A stretch of DNA of 64,000 nt from Azospirillum sp. B510 (GCF_000010725.1 NC_013855.1:815501-879500), one strand, 5' to 3'; numbered from the stretch's first letter, positions 18,801 through 25,668 are shown. Notes: generated from the letters alone by a model not told the origin. Made by a program: numbers and translations.

Positions 18801-18864
18801 CCTCGGCGAACCGGCCGGCCTGGTGCAGCGGCAACGCGGTGTCGAGCAGATCGACGGCTGTCAC
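12877..18864 (-). CDS. Three-unit giant TPR-glycosyltransferase, 1995 residues
   Basis: Three successive TPR arrays each end in a glycosyltransferase-like domain. The approximate limits are TPR 1-500 with domain 515-790, TPR 815-1108 with domain 1118-1395, and TPR 1428-1681 with domain 1688-1995. Each domain has QGVGDEILFAS (unit 3 QGIGDELMFAQ), an ECD-R-LV strand, GIGWRSQ (unit 3 GIAWRSG), NLQYG-C, a D-L-D-D segment and LAGALG (unit 3 LAAGLG). No signal peptide or membrane segment is seen, so it is cytosolic. The start is a GTG at 18864 overlapping the flbT stop (GTGA), which puts it in the flagellin-flbT transcription direction and argues for flagellin or another flagellar substrate. Domains 1 and 2 are nearly identical over about 0.5 kb. 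Confidence 0.85.
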   Translation of the reverse strand: MTAVDLLDTALPLHQAGRFAEALALYRRILVDDPANADALHLSGMIAHQTGRTLEALSSLGAALALQPRFPSAYNSLGNVLADLGMLDEALAAYSVAIRQNDRYVEAYGNRATVLQRLGRREEAEEAYVRALTMNPDNLTARFNYGILQREMGRIAPAANAFYMVVKADPSHSTAWRHLAICLRGLGHPDAEACLRRALEGAPVDQELSLELGVLLNAQGDHGAACDILAPAVAAHGGDAKLRFAFGTALQAMGRLQAAAVQYRLALDREPLSQGACNNLGVALLELGAVAAAAPVLRRAMALSPDDALVVNNHGTSLEDRHDLESDLERPARWYRRALRLRPDYGKALINLAGIHIAKRETERGEFLYRRSAAADPGNVEVYANLAGLLLDRDDPAGALRMSRRALAIDAESPASLTGHGLVLQTLGRIDEAEAAHRRALAIDGRNAEAAGNLGLLLWQYRQDHEAAEPLMALALSINPALGTAHLNRGMLRLTLGDLAGGWEGYRWRFRAKGYVNRRIPVPLWRGEPSAALRLLVWREQGVGDEILFASCYPSLMRLANHVVIECDERLVPLFRRSFPQATVRAESFSATGDETILPSDIDAHVPAGDLPGLLRGSLSAFEPQGPWLVPDPALVARWGERLAALGPGLRVGIGWRSQMMTAERKAAYVMLEHWGPLFAVPGLVLVNLQYGDCEAELRAAEARFGVTIHRWADLNLKDDFDGAAALTSNLDLVISPAMSAGELAGALGVAVWRFGGRDWTQLGTGVRPWFPTMRLFQPNPGEGLETMLARMAKDLKKMGASNRSAPVSVPVASQEPAIDINRTMAEAVTLYRGGRMDEAASLVRQVLNMAPEHPVALHLAGVLAKRSGSLEEARALLVRAAAADPTNASAPAALCEVQQGLGQFDAAERASRACVVAQPDGAGHWVNRTALLRRMGHDGAARSAVTHALRLTPDLVPAHGHRAELAASPEDAVEGHRVAVCLAPGLAEIHSNLGAALHKTDRFAEAEHVLTRAIRCDPALAVAWTNRGNAVEALGRVAEAETCHRTAIGQNPSLADAHANLAHLLDRHGRAEEALAAFDAALEADPKHPQAHYNRSLLLLKTGVLRGGWTDHEWRFATPQFQGQRRRLAMRAWRGENIAGRRLLVWREQGVGDEILFASCYDEAMRRAGRLVIECDRRLVRLFARSFPTADVRPESADPRDADVQIAAGSLPRLLRADLKRFPERPSWLVPDPALVARWGERLAALGPGLRVGIGWRSQIMTAERRASYVMLEHWGPLFAVPGLVLVNLQYGDCEAELRAAEARFGVTIHRWTDLNLKDDFDGAAALTSNLDLVISPAMSAGELAGALGVAVWRFGSRDWTQLGTGTRPWFPTMRLFQPNPGQGLEATIGAMATELRVRTSPRGRGPRPVRSGDGETPDPEPEPATAPDMLLEQAVAAHRAGAADLAASLYERVLASRPRDPVALHLSGLLAHQSGAPERGEPRIAAAVAAAPDYGTAHVSLGTVRLTLGRADQAAVSFRTALALQPGNAAALTNLGNALETLDRSAAAARLHRLAIAADPDLAEAHDNLGVALARLGRWDEAERAHAQALRRAPALEAGWVNLSLVLRRLGRLGAAERAGRLALALSPALADGMANRGRLLREMGDDIAAALWCRRALVVEPGHAAAGFNGGILDLVAGRLARGWERYDRRFETRDLIAAARRPGVPLWDGRDLSGKRLLVWREQGIGDELMFAQRLPELIRRADGVAAHIVVECDPRFVPLFSRSFPGTTVRARPVSPDASCGDVDCHIAIGSLSRHLGTSLSAFAQVEPALRADPVAVAGWRRRLADLATGPGEGLRIGIAWRSGQLDPDRVSNYTRIEDWGPVLTLPGIIPVNLQYGECRAELAVASDLFGRAPHAFADLDLRDDLDGAAALMSALDLVIAPATSTGELAAGLGRPVWRLASAGDWTALGTGVRPWFPSMRLFRTRPGQTVGDLLPAVAAELVRLRKADG
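14686..15180 (-). repeat. Near-identical glycosyltransferase-domain repeat, copy C
   Basis: This codes for the second half of glycosyltransferase domain 2 of the 1995-residue protein. Corresponding bases of copies B and C are 1803 bases (601 codons) apart at both ends of the compared stretch, so the two are in register without indels and in the same reading frame. Confidence 0.9.
16507..17047 (-). repeat. Near-identical glycosyltransferase-domain repeat, copy B
   Basis: This codes for the second half of glycosyltransferase domain 1 of the 1995-residue protein. It is a direct repeat with copy C and an inverted repeat with copy A (9372-9936). It matches A further upstream than C does, through a shared PAGDLPGLLRGSLSAFEPQG block. 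Confidence 0.9.
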
Positions 18865-19280
18865 GGCATCCGGTCGCCCGTCTGGGTGTCGTCCTCTTCG
18901 CCAGTATTGGCGCCGCCGTCGGCCTTGAACAGTTTCCGGCAAAGCTTGAGCGCGCGGTAGTAGTTGCGGCCTTCGACCAGGCGGGCGATCTCGTCCAGAG
19001 TCTTGGCGGCGTCGGGTCGCGCCTCGCGCGTTTCGTCCAGTATGGAAGCGAAACGTTGCAGATTCAGGTTTGAATCTTCCGGAAAGATATAGACGAGCTG
19101 AATCACGAAATAGAGTTTCTTCTCGATGCTGTCGATCTGCTCTTCCTTCAGCACCTCGCGTCCCCGCAGGAAATTCGCGGTGTTGTAGAGGAAGAACGAG
19201 CCCGGACGGTCACCGGCACCGATGACCGCACCGTTGATGATGACCTTCTCGTTGGGGCGAAGCACGAACTTGAGTGGCAT
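18861..19280 (-). CDS. flbT: FlbT, flagellin mRNA regulator
   Basis: 139 residues. The N-terminus (MPLKFVLRPNEKVIINGAVI) and the YNTANFLRGREVL and LYFVIQLVYIF blocks match FlbT of alphaproteobacteria. In Caulobacter FlbT binds the 5' leader of flagellin mRNA and lowers its stability until the hook is built. Here it follows flagellin on the same strand, 142 bases downstream and beyond a strong terminator, so it needs read-through or its own promoter. No clear Shine-Dalgarno precedes the ATG. Its last codons overlap the GTG of the giant TPR-glycosyltransferase. No flaF is visible between flagellin and flbT. Confidence 0.93.
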   Translation of the reverse strand: MPLKFVLRPNEKVIINGAVIGAGDRPGSFFLYNTANFLRGREVLKEEQIDSIEKKLYFVIQLVYIFPEDSNLNLQRFASILDETREARPDAAKTLDEIARLVEGRNYYRALKLCRKLFKADGGANTGEEDDTQTGDRMP

Positions 19281-19342
19281 GAGCGAGGAACCCGGGGCTT
19301 GCGGGCCGACGCCGCCCGGCCTTTGCCGGCCCGGTCCGGCCC

Positions 19343-19378
19343 AAAAAAGAAACGGGCGGCGGCCTGATGCCGCCGCCC
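19343..19378 (-). terminator. Intrinsic terminator of the flagellin gene
   Basis: A perfect 10-base-pair stem (GGGCGGCGGC / GCCGCCGCCC on the minus strand) with a five-base loop, followed on the minus strand by GTTTCTTTTTT. It begins about 45 bases after the flagellin stop. Confidence 0.93.
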
Positions 19379-19422
19379 GCCGGGCGTGATCCTACCCGAA
19401 CTTGCCGTCCGAACTCTACGCC

Positions 19423-21288
19423 TTAGAACAGGCGCAGGATCGACTGCTGCGACTGGTTGGCGAGCGAGAGGGCGATGGTGCCCAACTGCTGCCGGGTCTG
19501 GAGCATCAGCAGGCTGGCGCCTTCCTCGTTCTGGTCGGCCAGCGTCAGCTTGCTGGCGCCTTCGGTCAGCACGTCGCTGAACTCCTTGGTGAAGTTTTCG
19601 CGGGTCGTGATGACGTTCAGGTTGGTCGACAGCGACTGCGAGGCCGAGCGGATCGTCGCCTTGGCGTTATCCAGGCCGGCGACCGCCTTGTCGATGTCGG
19701 CGCGGTCGGTCCAGTTGTTCTGCGCCTCGTCGAGCTTCAGACCCTGACCGCTGGTGGTCAGGTTCACCGCGTTGACCGTGATCGAGTTGGTGTTCGTCTC
19801 GTTCAGCTGGACGGTGATGTCGTTCTTCGAGTTGGCGTCGGAGATCTGCTTGGTGACGATGTTGGCCGAGCAGTTGTGCGAGGCCGCCTGCTTGATCGTC
19901 TTGGCATCGACATCCAGGTGGACGGTGCCGCTGTCGAAGGCGAAGGCCTGGTCGCCGTTCGCCAGCTTGCCGTCACCCTGGTCGCTCATGCCATCGCGGG
20001 TGACCTGGGCGCCGTTGGAGTTGGTGACCTGGATCTGGACGTTGGTCTTCTTTTCGATGGTCGAAACGCCGTTGCCCTGGTTGTTCGCCGCCTCCAACAG
20101 ACGACGGTCGACCGTGAAGGAGACGATCGTGCCGGAGGAGAAGCTTTCCGAGATCTTCTTGGTCAGCGCGTTGGTGGTGCCGGTGGTCAGCGTGAAGTCG
20201 CGCACCACGCCGGACGTCGTGGCGCCGGTCAGGGTGATGGTGCCGCTGGTGCCGACCGTGGCGGAGGCGACGTCCTTGCCGTTCAGGCGGCCGGTGCCGC
20301 TGCTGATGGCGGTGGCGATCGAGGCCTTCAGCTGGGTCGCCACGTTCTTGGCGGCGTTCTGGCCGGTGGCGACGTCGCCGCTGGTGGCGGTGTAGCTGAA
20401 GGTCTGGCCTTCGACCGTGACGGTGAAGATGTCGCCTTCCTCGACGGTGCCGCCGACATTCACCGTGGAAACCTGGGCCGAACCCGACTTGGCGGGCGAC
20501 ACCAGATTGCTCGACATCGTCTGGCTGTTGTCGAAGTAGGAGATGGTGCGGCTTTCGCTGCCATCCGACACGATGAAGTCGCGGGTCCGGCCGTTGGCGC
20601 CGCGCACCTCGATCTGGACGTTGGAGAAGTTGCCGAGCGTGCTCGACATCGTGCCCGACAGCTTCAGGCCGGTCAGGCCATGGGCGTTCTGGGCGTCATT
20701 GATGTCCTGGGTCCTGCCACTGACGGCACCGTCGCCCTTGATGCGGATCGAGTAGGTGTCCGGCGCCTGCACATTGGTGACGCGGGCGTTGTCGACACCG
20801 ACGATGGTGTTGACGGCGGCGCGCGACGCGCTGGTGCTGTCCATGCTGAGGCCGTTGCCGGCGATCAGGTTCTTGCCGCCGTAATTGCTGTCCGCGGCCA
20901 GCTTGTCGATCTGGCCGCGCAGCGTGTTGAACTGGCTGGCGAGAGACTTGCGGGTGGCGATGGAGGCGGCATCGTTGCCGAGCGCCGCGTAGGCGGCGGT
21001 GGTCAGACCCTTGGCCTGGTCGACCATGGAATCGATCGCGGTCAGGCCCTTGTCTGCGGCCTGGATCGTGCTGATCGACTGGCCCATCGCGTCCTTCAGC
21101 GACGACAGGTCGCCGGCGCGCTGGTTCAGGCCCTTGGCCGAGAAGAAGGCGGTCGGACCGTCGAGGGCGGTGTTGACCTTGTTGCCCGTCGACAGGATGT
21201 TCTGCTTCTTGCTGATCTGTTCCTGCGTGCTTTGCAGTTGCAGCAGGTTGGTCCGCATGGACGCGGACAGGGTAACGTTGCCAGCCAT
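19423..21288 (-). CDS. Flagellin (Laf/Fla type)
   Basis: 621 residues, the filament subunit, exported through the flagellar type III apparatus. The N-terminal D0/D1 region (GNVTLSASMRTNLLQLQSTQ, ILSTGNKVNTALDGPTAFF) and the C-terminal D1/D0 region (LLMLQTRQQLGTIALSLANQ, SILRLF end) are typical, resembling Azospirillum lateral and polar flagellins. The middle 350 residues are rich in Thr, Ser, Asn and Gly, suitable for O-glycosylation. The ATG at 21288 has AAGGAG eight bases upstream; a GTG three codons earlier overlaps that site and is unlikely. A sigma-54 promoter candidate sits at 21383-21398, leaving a leader of roughly 85 bases on which FlbT could act. Confidence 0.96.
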   Translation of the reverse strand: MAGNVTLSASMRTNLLQLQSTQEQISKKQNILSTGNKVNTALDGPTAFFSAKGLNQRAGDLSSLKDAMGQSISTIQAADKGLTAIDSMVDQAKGLTTAAYAALGNDAASIATRKSLASQFNTLRGQIDKLAADSNYGGKNLIAGNGLSMDSTSASRAAVNTIVGVDNARVTNVQAPDTYSIRIKGDGAVSGRTQDINDAQNAHGLTGLKLSGTMSSTLGNFSNVQIEVRGANGRTRDFIVSDGSESRTISYFDNSQTMSSNLVSPAKSGSAQVSTVNVGGTVEEGDIFTVTVEGQTFSYTATSGDVATGQNAAKNVATQLKASIATAISSGTGRLNGKDVASATVGTSGTITLTGATTSGVVRDFTLTTGTTNALTKKISESFSSGTIVSFTVDRRLLEAANNQGNGVSTIEKKTNVQIQVTNSNGAQVTRDGMSDQGDGKLANGDQAFAFDSGTVHLDVDAKTIKQAASHNCSANIVTKQISDANSKNDITVQLNETNTNSITVNAVNLTTSGQGLKLDEAQNNWTDRADIDKAVAGLDNAKATIRSASQSLSTNLNVITTRENFTKEFSDVLTEGASKLTLADQNEEGASLLMLQTRQQLGTIALSLANQSQQSILRLF

Positions 21289-21382
21289 GATAGCCACTCC
21301 TTTGGAGGATCAATGTCCGGTGGCGCGCCGCTTTCGGGGTGCCGGGATCCGGAAGGGGACTAATTCCCCCGCCAAAGGGATA

Positions 21383-21398
21383 GGCAAGAAGCGGGCCA
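21383..21398 (-). promoter_or_regulatory. Sigma-54 promoter of flagellin
   Basis: On the minus strand the sequence is TGGCCCGCTTCTTGCC. It has the GG-N10-GC spacing and agrees with the -24/-12 consensus TGGCACG-N4-TTGC at all but one defined position. It lies about 95 bases before the flagellin ATG. Late flagellar genes of alphaproteobacteria are often sigma-54 dependent. Confidence 0.8.
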
Positions 21399-21421
21399 GC
21401 TCAAATTTGCCGGGTTTCCTT

Positions 21422-21540
21422 GGCAATCGGTGCCCATGGGCAGGAAAGGGATCGGCAAATTTTGCCGGCCTGCCGGCAATTTCTGCCGGTCAGGGGGCAG
21501 GGCTTGCCGATGAGGCAGATTCTGCCGGGCAGTTCCTGCC
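21422..21540. promoter_or_regulatory. Cluster of GGCA/TGCC palindromes upstream of the flagellin promoter (probable enhancer)
   Basis: Five inverted repeats lie 25-140 bases upstream of the sigma-54 promoter: 21422-21434 (GGCA-5-TGCC), 21453-21467 (CGGCAAATTTTGCCG), 21473-21489 (CCGGCA-5-TGCCGG), 21514-21526 (GGCAGA-T-TCTGCC) and 21528-21540 (GGCAG-3-CTGCC). They look like tandem sites for an NtrC-type activator. They resemble in style the ftr enhancer sites bound by FlbD in Caulobacter; that comparison is from memory. The last two lie inside the 3' end of the KASIII gene. Confidence 0.65.
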
Positions 21541-22548
21541 GGGCAGAACGGTCGTTTCGCAGATGGACAGCGGCCCGATCACCAGCGCCGCGCTGCCCCA
21601 GGACCAGCCGACGCCGAAGCCCGACAGCAGCAGCCGGCGGGGACCGGCGGCCAGCCGGTCCGGCAGCGCGGCGGCGAGCGCCAGCGGGATCGAGGCCGAG
21701 CTGGTGTTGCCGACCTCGCGCAGGGCGATGATGTTGCGGTCGGCCGCAACCCCCAGCTTCTGGCCGAGATGGCGGATCATCTGGGCGTTGGCCTGGTGGA
21801 GGACGAGATGGTCGACCATGCCCGTCGTCCAGCCGGCAGCGTCCAGCACGGCGCGGACGCTGCCCGGCACCTCGCGCAAAGTGAAAGCGAAGACCTGGGT
21901 TCCGTCCATGAACAGGCGCGCCGGCCGGCCGGGATGGCGCATCGCCCCACCTTCGGCCGCCAGATAGGGGGCGCCGGCGCCATCGCTGCCCAGGTCGAAA
22001 ACCATCGGCGCGGCCGTGTCGTCCAACTCCAGCGCGATCGCCGCGGCACCGTCGCCGAACAGCGGGGCGACGGCGCGGTCCTCCGGATCGACCAGCTTCG
22101 AGGTGGTGTCCCCGACCAGCAGCAGAGCCCGCCGCCCGGCCGCCTTCAGAAGTCCGGCGGCGGTCCATAATCCATAAATGAACCCCGAACAGCCATGGGT
22201 CAGGTCGAGCACCGCCGCCCCCTTGCGCAACCCCAGGCGCCGGTGCAGCAGCGACGCGGTGCCGGGCAGCGTGTGGTCATGGGTCTGGGTCACCAGAACC
22301 AGAAGGTCGACGCTGTCCGGATCCCAGCCCAACCCGTCGAGCAGCCGGCCGGCGGCGGCGGCGGCGAGGTCGCTGGTGCATTGGCCGGGGGAAACGATCC
22401 GCCGTTCCTCGATCCCGGTGGCGGCGGCGACCTTGCGGGCGGCCTCCTCGCCGAAGCGGCGGGCGAGATCCCCGATCGTCTCGCGCCCCTCCGGCACACA
22501 GCCGACGACGCCGCGCACACCCACCCCGTCGATCCGGCTGGCGACCAT
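21490..22548 (-). CDS. KASIII-like 3-oxoacyl-ACP synthase
   Basis: 352 residues, thiolase fold. The FabH-type catalytic triad is intact: Cys120 in LTHGCSGFIYGL, His251 in HQANAQMI and Asn281 in GNTSSASIPLA. KASIII enzymes condense an acyl starter with malonyl-ACP; relatives also act as acyltransferases. The ATG at 22548 has GGGGAGG five bases upstream; an in-frame ATG at 22569 is the alternative. It is the last gene of the acyl module, starting 27 bases after the SDR stop. Its last 15 or so residues (PGRNCPAESASSASPAP) are encoded by the palindrome cluster upstream of flagellin and look like an added tail. Confidence 0.9.
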   Translation of the reverse strand: MVASRIDGVGVRGVVGCVPEGRETIGDLARRFGEEAARKVAAATGIEERRIVSPGQCTSDLAAAAAGRLLDGLGWDPDSVDLLVLVTQTHDHTLPGTASLLHRRLGLRKGAAVLDLTHGCSGFIYGLWTAAGLLKAAGRRALLLVGDTTSKLVDPEDRAVAPLFGDGAAAIALELDDTAAPMVFDLGSDGAGAPYLAAEGGAMRHPGRPARLFMDGTQVFAFTLREVPGSVRAVLDAAGWTTGMVDHLVLHQANAQMIRHLGQKLGVAADRNIIALREVGNTSSASIPLALAAALPDRLAAGPRRLLLSGFGVGWSWGSAALVIGPLSICETTVLPGRNCPAESASSASPAP

Positions 22549-22575
22549 TTCCGCCTCCCCTGTTCCCATGCGGCC

Positions 22576-23337
22576 TCAGCAGGTGATGCCGCCGTCCACC
22601 GTAAGGGTCTGACCCGTGATGAAGCCGCCGCCATCGCCAAGCAGAAAACGGACCAGCGGCACCACGTCGGCCGCGGCGCCGAGCCGGCCGAGCGGCGTGC
22701 GGCGCACGATCTGGTCGCGCTGCCCCTCGGACAGGCTGCCCGACATTTCGGTGTCGAGATAGCCCGGCGCCACCGAATTGACGGTGATCGCCCGCCGGCC
22801 GACCTCGCGCGCCAGCGCCCGCGTCAGCCCGTCGAGCCCGGCCTTCGACGCCGAATAGGCGGCGAGCCCGACATAGCCGCGCTGGCCGATGATGGAGGAG
22901 ATGTTGACGATGCGCCCCCCCTTGGCGCCGGCCCCCCGCGCCACCAGCTTGGCGCGCAGGAAGGCGCGGGCGGCCTGGAGCGCGCCGGTCAGGTTGGTCT
23001 CGATCACCGCCTCGGCATCCACCTCCGGGAAGGTGGCCAGCACGCCTTCGCGGGCGATGCCGGCATTGTTGACCAGCCCCCACAGCGGCGCGTCGCCGCT
23101 CCAGGCGAGGGCGGCGTCGAAGAAGGCCCGCACCTCGCCGCCGTCGCCGATCCGGCAGGAATGCCAGAACAGGTCGGGACCGGCGAGGCGCTCCAACGCC
23201 TCGGACGGCGAGCGGCTACAGGTCGATACCCGGTAGCCGTCGGCAAGCAGAGCCTCGACCAGCGCGAGGCCGAGGCCGCGGCTGCCGCCGGTGACGATGA
23301 CGTGTCGCTTTGATCGGACGGCGGCCGTCGCGGTCAT
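22576..23337 (-). CDS. SDR-family oxidoreductase, FabG-like ketoreductase
   Basis: 253 residues, classical short-chain dehydrogenase. It has the cofactor motif TGGSRGLG (16-23), NNAG (90-93), catalytic Ser147/148, Tyr161 and Lys165 (YSASK), and the PGYLDTEM block. The C-terminal GQTLTVDGGITC is typical of FabG. It probably reduces a 3-oxoacyl group on ACP to 3-hydroxyacyl with NADPH. The start overlaps the end of the ligase gene in an ATGA, so the genes are coupled. With the KASIII and ACP genes it could make a short 3-hydroxyacyl chain. Confidence 0.92.
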   Translation of the reverse strand: MTATAAVRSKRHVIVTGGSRGLGLALVEALLADGYRVSTCSRSPSEALERLAGPDLFWHSCRIGDGGEVRAFFDAALAWSGDAPLWGLVNNAGIAREGVLATFPEVDAEAVIETNLTGALQAARAFLRAKLVARGAGAKGGRIVNISSIIGQRGYVGLAAYSASKAGLDGLTRALAREVGRRAITVNSVAPGYLDTEMSGSLSEGQRDQIVRRTPLGRLGAAADVVPLVRFLLGDGGGFITGQTLTVDGGITC

Positions 23338-24548
23338 GATGCCCCCTTTCGGCTCTTCTTGCCCGCGGCGCTCAGCGGGATATGGTCGGTGAAGGTCAGG
23401 GCGCGCGGCCGGCCGGCCGGAGGCAGATCGGCGGTGGCGCCCCGCAGGGCAACGCGCAGGACCGCCTCGTCGGCACCAGGGGCCGGCACGATGGTGGCGG
23501 TCAGCAGATGGCCGGTGATCGGGCTCGGCACGGCGACGACCGCGGCATCGGCCACCCCCTCCACCGCCAGCAGGCGGCGCTCCACCGCTTCCGGCGACAC
23601 CTTGACCCCGCCGACATTCACCAGACCGTCGAGCCGTCCGGCGAACAGCACCCGGTCGCCCCGGCGCTCCACCAGATCGCCGGTGGACAGCCAGCCCTCC
23701 AGATCGACCGTGCCCGCCGCCGCGCGCGGGCTGCGCACCTCCAGAACGCCGTCGGCGATCCGCAGCGCCAGCCCGTCCGGGGCCTCCTCCAGCCAGGCCG
23801 CCGGAAAGCCGGCCCTGCCATCGGCGACGGCGAACAACGCGCCGGCTTCGGTCGAGGCGTAGATATGGCGCAGGCGGGCGGCGGGAAAGCGTTCCGCCAA
23901 CCGGTCGAGAAGCGGCTGGTCGACGGCCTCGCCCCCCAGCGTCACCGCGGCCAGCGGCAAGTCCGCCCCGCCCAGCGCCATCAGGAAGGCGCGCCAGAAG
24001 CTGGGCGTGCCGCTGACATGGGTCACCGCATGACGGCGGGCCGCCTGCGCAAGTGCCGCGACGATGCCGGCGCTGCCGCCGGAGCCCCCGGCGGAACTCC
24101 CGGCGGAACTCCCGGCGGGTACGGCGACCAGCAGCGCCCCGGCCGCGGCGGCGGTGAGCATCACCTGAAGGCCGGCGAAGGCGCCGGGATCATAGGTCAG
24201 CAGCCAGCGCGCGCCCTCCCCCGCCACGCCGCGCAGCCGGCCGCGCAGGCGGGCGAAGTCGTGGCGCAGGCGCTTGGGCCTGCCGGTGGTGCCGGAGCTT
24301 TCGAGCGTGATGGAAAAGCCCCGCCCCGGCTTCCAGCCTGCCGTATCCGCCATGCCGCGGGCCAGCAGGATCCCCTGCCCGGTCTCTTGCGCGGCGGCCA
24401 GCGCCGCCAGCACGCGGGATGGCCGGTCGGCGCGCAGGACACCGCCCTCCGGCGGCGGAAGGGACGCCAGATCCGCCCAGCCGAAGGACTCCTCCCCCTC
24501 GATCAGGCGAAAGGCGGGATGGATCCAGTCTGGGCGGCTGCCACTCAT
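23334..24548 (-). CDS. AMP-dependent acyl ligase (ANL family)
   Basis: 404 residues, shorter than the usual 500-550, mainly at the N-terminus. The adenylate-forming motifs are present: ESSGTTGRPKRLRHDF (P-loop), STGDL, GRLDGLVNVGGVKVSP (hinge) and the terminal catalytic Lys region SAAGKKSRK. It would activate a carboxylic acid with ATP and load it on CoA or on one of the two ACPs. A low-complexity Gly/Ser insert (about residues 140-158, repeated SSAG) lies in the middle. It overlaps the ACP gene upstream and the SDR gene downstream by four bases each. Confidence 0.88.
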   Translation of the reverse strand: MSGSRPDWIHPAFRLIEGEESFGWADLASLPPPEGGVLRADRPSRVLAALAAAQETGQGILLARGMADTAGWKPGRGFSITLESSGTTGRPKRLRHDFARLRGRLRGVAGEGARWLLTYDPGAFAGLQVMLTAAAAGALLVAVPAGSSAGSSAGGSGGSAGIVAALAQAARRHAVTHVSGTPSFWRAFLMALGGADLPLAAVTLGGEAVDQPLLDRLAERFPAARLRHIYASTEAGALFAVADGRAGFPAAWLEEAPDGLALRIADGVLEVRSPRAAAGTVDLEGWLSTGDLVERRGDRVLFAGRLDGLVNVGGVKVSPEAVERRLLAVEGVADAAVVAVPSPITGHLLTATIVPAPGADEAVLRVALRGATADLPPAGRPRALTFTDHIPLSAAGKKSRKGAS

Positions 24549-24793
24549 GCCGGAACGGTGTAGAGAGCCGCCAGCTCGCCGACGGTGGTGAATTGGCGGA
24601 AGCCCGCGCGGAACGGATCCTGGCCGGTCCGCTGCTCCAGCACCACCAGCAAGGTGGCGAGGTCGAGCGAGTCGATGGGCAGGCCTCCATCCAGGAACCG
24701 GCTCTCATCCGTCAGGGGCGGCAGAACCTCCCCCTTGTCGGCGGCGATGCGGCCGAGTTCCTCGGCGATCAGGGCGAAGATGCGATCGGTCAT
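24545..24793 (-). CDS. Acyl carrier protein (second in operon)
   Basis: 82 residues. The phosphopantetheine site is Ser42 in GGLPIDSLDLATLL, and the rest has the acidic helical pattern of an ACP. It carries acyl groups as thioesters on a 4'-phosphopantetheine arm. ATGA overlaps on both sides (hydrolase stop, ligase start) show tight coupling. It differs clearly from the ACP at 25669-25902, so the two probably serve different steps. Confidence 0.9.
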   Translation of the reverse strand: MTDRIFALIAEELGRIAADKGEVLPPLTDESRFLDGGLPIDSLDLATLLVVLEQRTGQDPFRAGFRQFTTVGELAALYTVPA

Positions 24794-25665
24794 GGTGTGC
24801 TCGGCTCAACGGATTGGGCGGCGTCGCAACCGTCCAGAAAGCTCCGGATGGCGGCGGTCACCGGGCTGGCGGCCTCGATGTGCGGCAGATGCCCGGCGGC
24901 GTCGAAGATCCGGAAGGGAGCGTCCGGCGGCAGCCGGTCCGGCGGCGGCAACGGGATGATGCGGTCGTCGCGGCCCCACAGAATCTGGATCGGCATCGGA
25001 TAGGCCCCCCAATCGACCGGCGGTCCGCCGCCGTCGGCATGGGGGGCGAAGGACAGCTCGATGATCCGCTCCAGTCCCGCCCGCCGCGTCAGGTCGGCGC
25101 CCTGGGCGTGCAGCACCTCGGCGAAGCGGGGAATCAGCGGCGAGGGGCCGGCGAACAGCCGTTCGGCGCAGGCCCGGCCCTCCGCCACGTCGGCCGGCGC
25201 GATCACCCGCCGCAGGAAGGCCAGATCGAAGGGCGTGCCCAGACCGGCGCTGGCCAGCAAGGTCAGGCTCGCCACCCGGTCGGGCGCCAACCGCGCCAGT
25301 TCGCGCGCGACATAGCCGCCCATCGAATGGCCGACCAGATGGACCAGGGGCAGTTCCAGCGCGTCGAGGAACTCGATGAGCCAGGGCGCGAAGTCGGTGA
25401 CCCGTCCGCTGCCGACGTCCGGCGTCGATCCGCCATGGCCCGGCAGGTCGACGGCGATGGCACGCCGGCGGACCGACAGGGCCGACAGGTTGAACTGCCA
25501 GGTCAGCCGGTCACCGGCGAAGCCATGCACAAGCAGGACCGGCACCCCGCCGCCGCCAACCGACAGATAGGCGGCCTGCCCGCCCGCGACGGTGGCGACA
25601 CCGGCGCGCAGGCGGCTGCCCTCGGAGACCGGCCGGGATATGGGCCCGGACATTGGTCTGGGCAC
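24790..25665 (-). CDS. Alpha/beta hydrolase
   Basis: 291 residues. It has the oxyanion motif LLVHGFAGDRLTW, the nucleophile elbow GHSMGGYVA (Ser), the acid in GRDDRIIPLP and the His in AGHLPHIE. It could act as a thioesterase or acyltransferase within the acyl module; sequence alone does not tell. The start is given as GTG at 25665; an ATG at 25653 is also possible, and neither has a good ribosome site. It begins three bases after the stop of the first ACP gene, so translation is probably coupled. Confidence 0.87.
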   Translation of the reverse strand: MPRPMSGPISRPVSEGSRLRAGVATVAGGQAAYLSVGGGGVPVLLVHGFAGDRLTWQFNLSALSVRRRAIAVDLPGHGGSTPDVGSGRVTDFAPWLIEFLDALELPLVHLVGHSMGGYVARELARLAPDRVASLTLLASAGLGTPFDLAFLRRVIAPADVAEGRACAERLFAGPSPLIPRFAEVLHAQGADLTRRAGLERIIELSFAPHADGGGPPVDWGAYPMPIQILWGRDDRIIPLPPPDRLPPDAPFRIFDAAGHLPHIEAASPVTAAIRSFLDGCDAAQSVEPSTP

Positions 25666-25668
25666 CGA

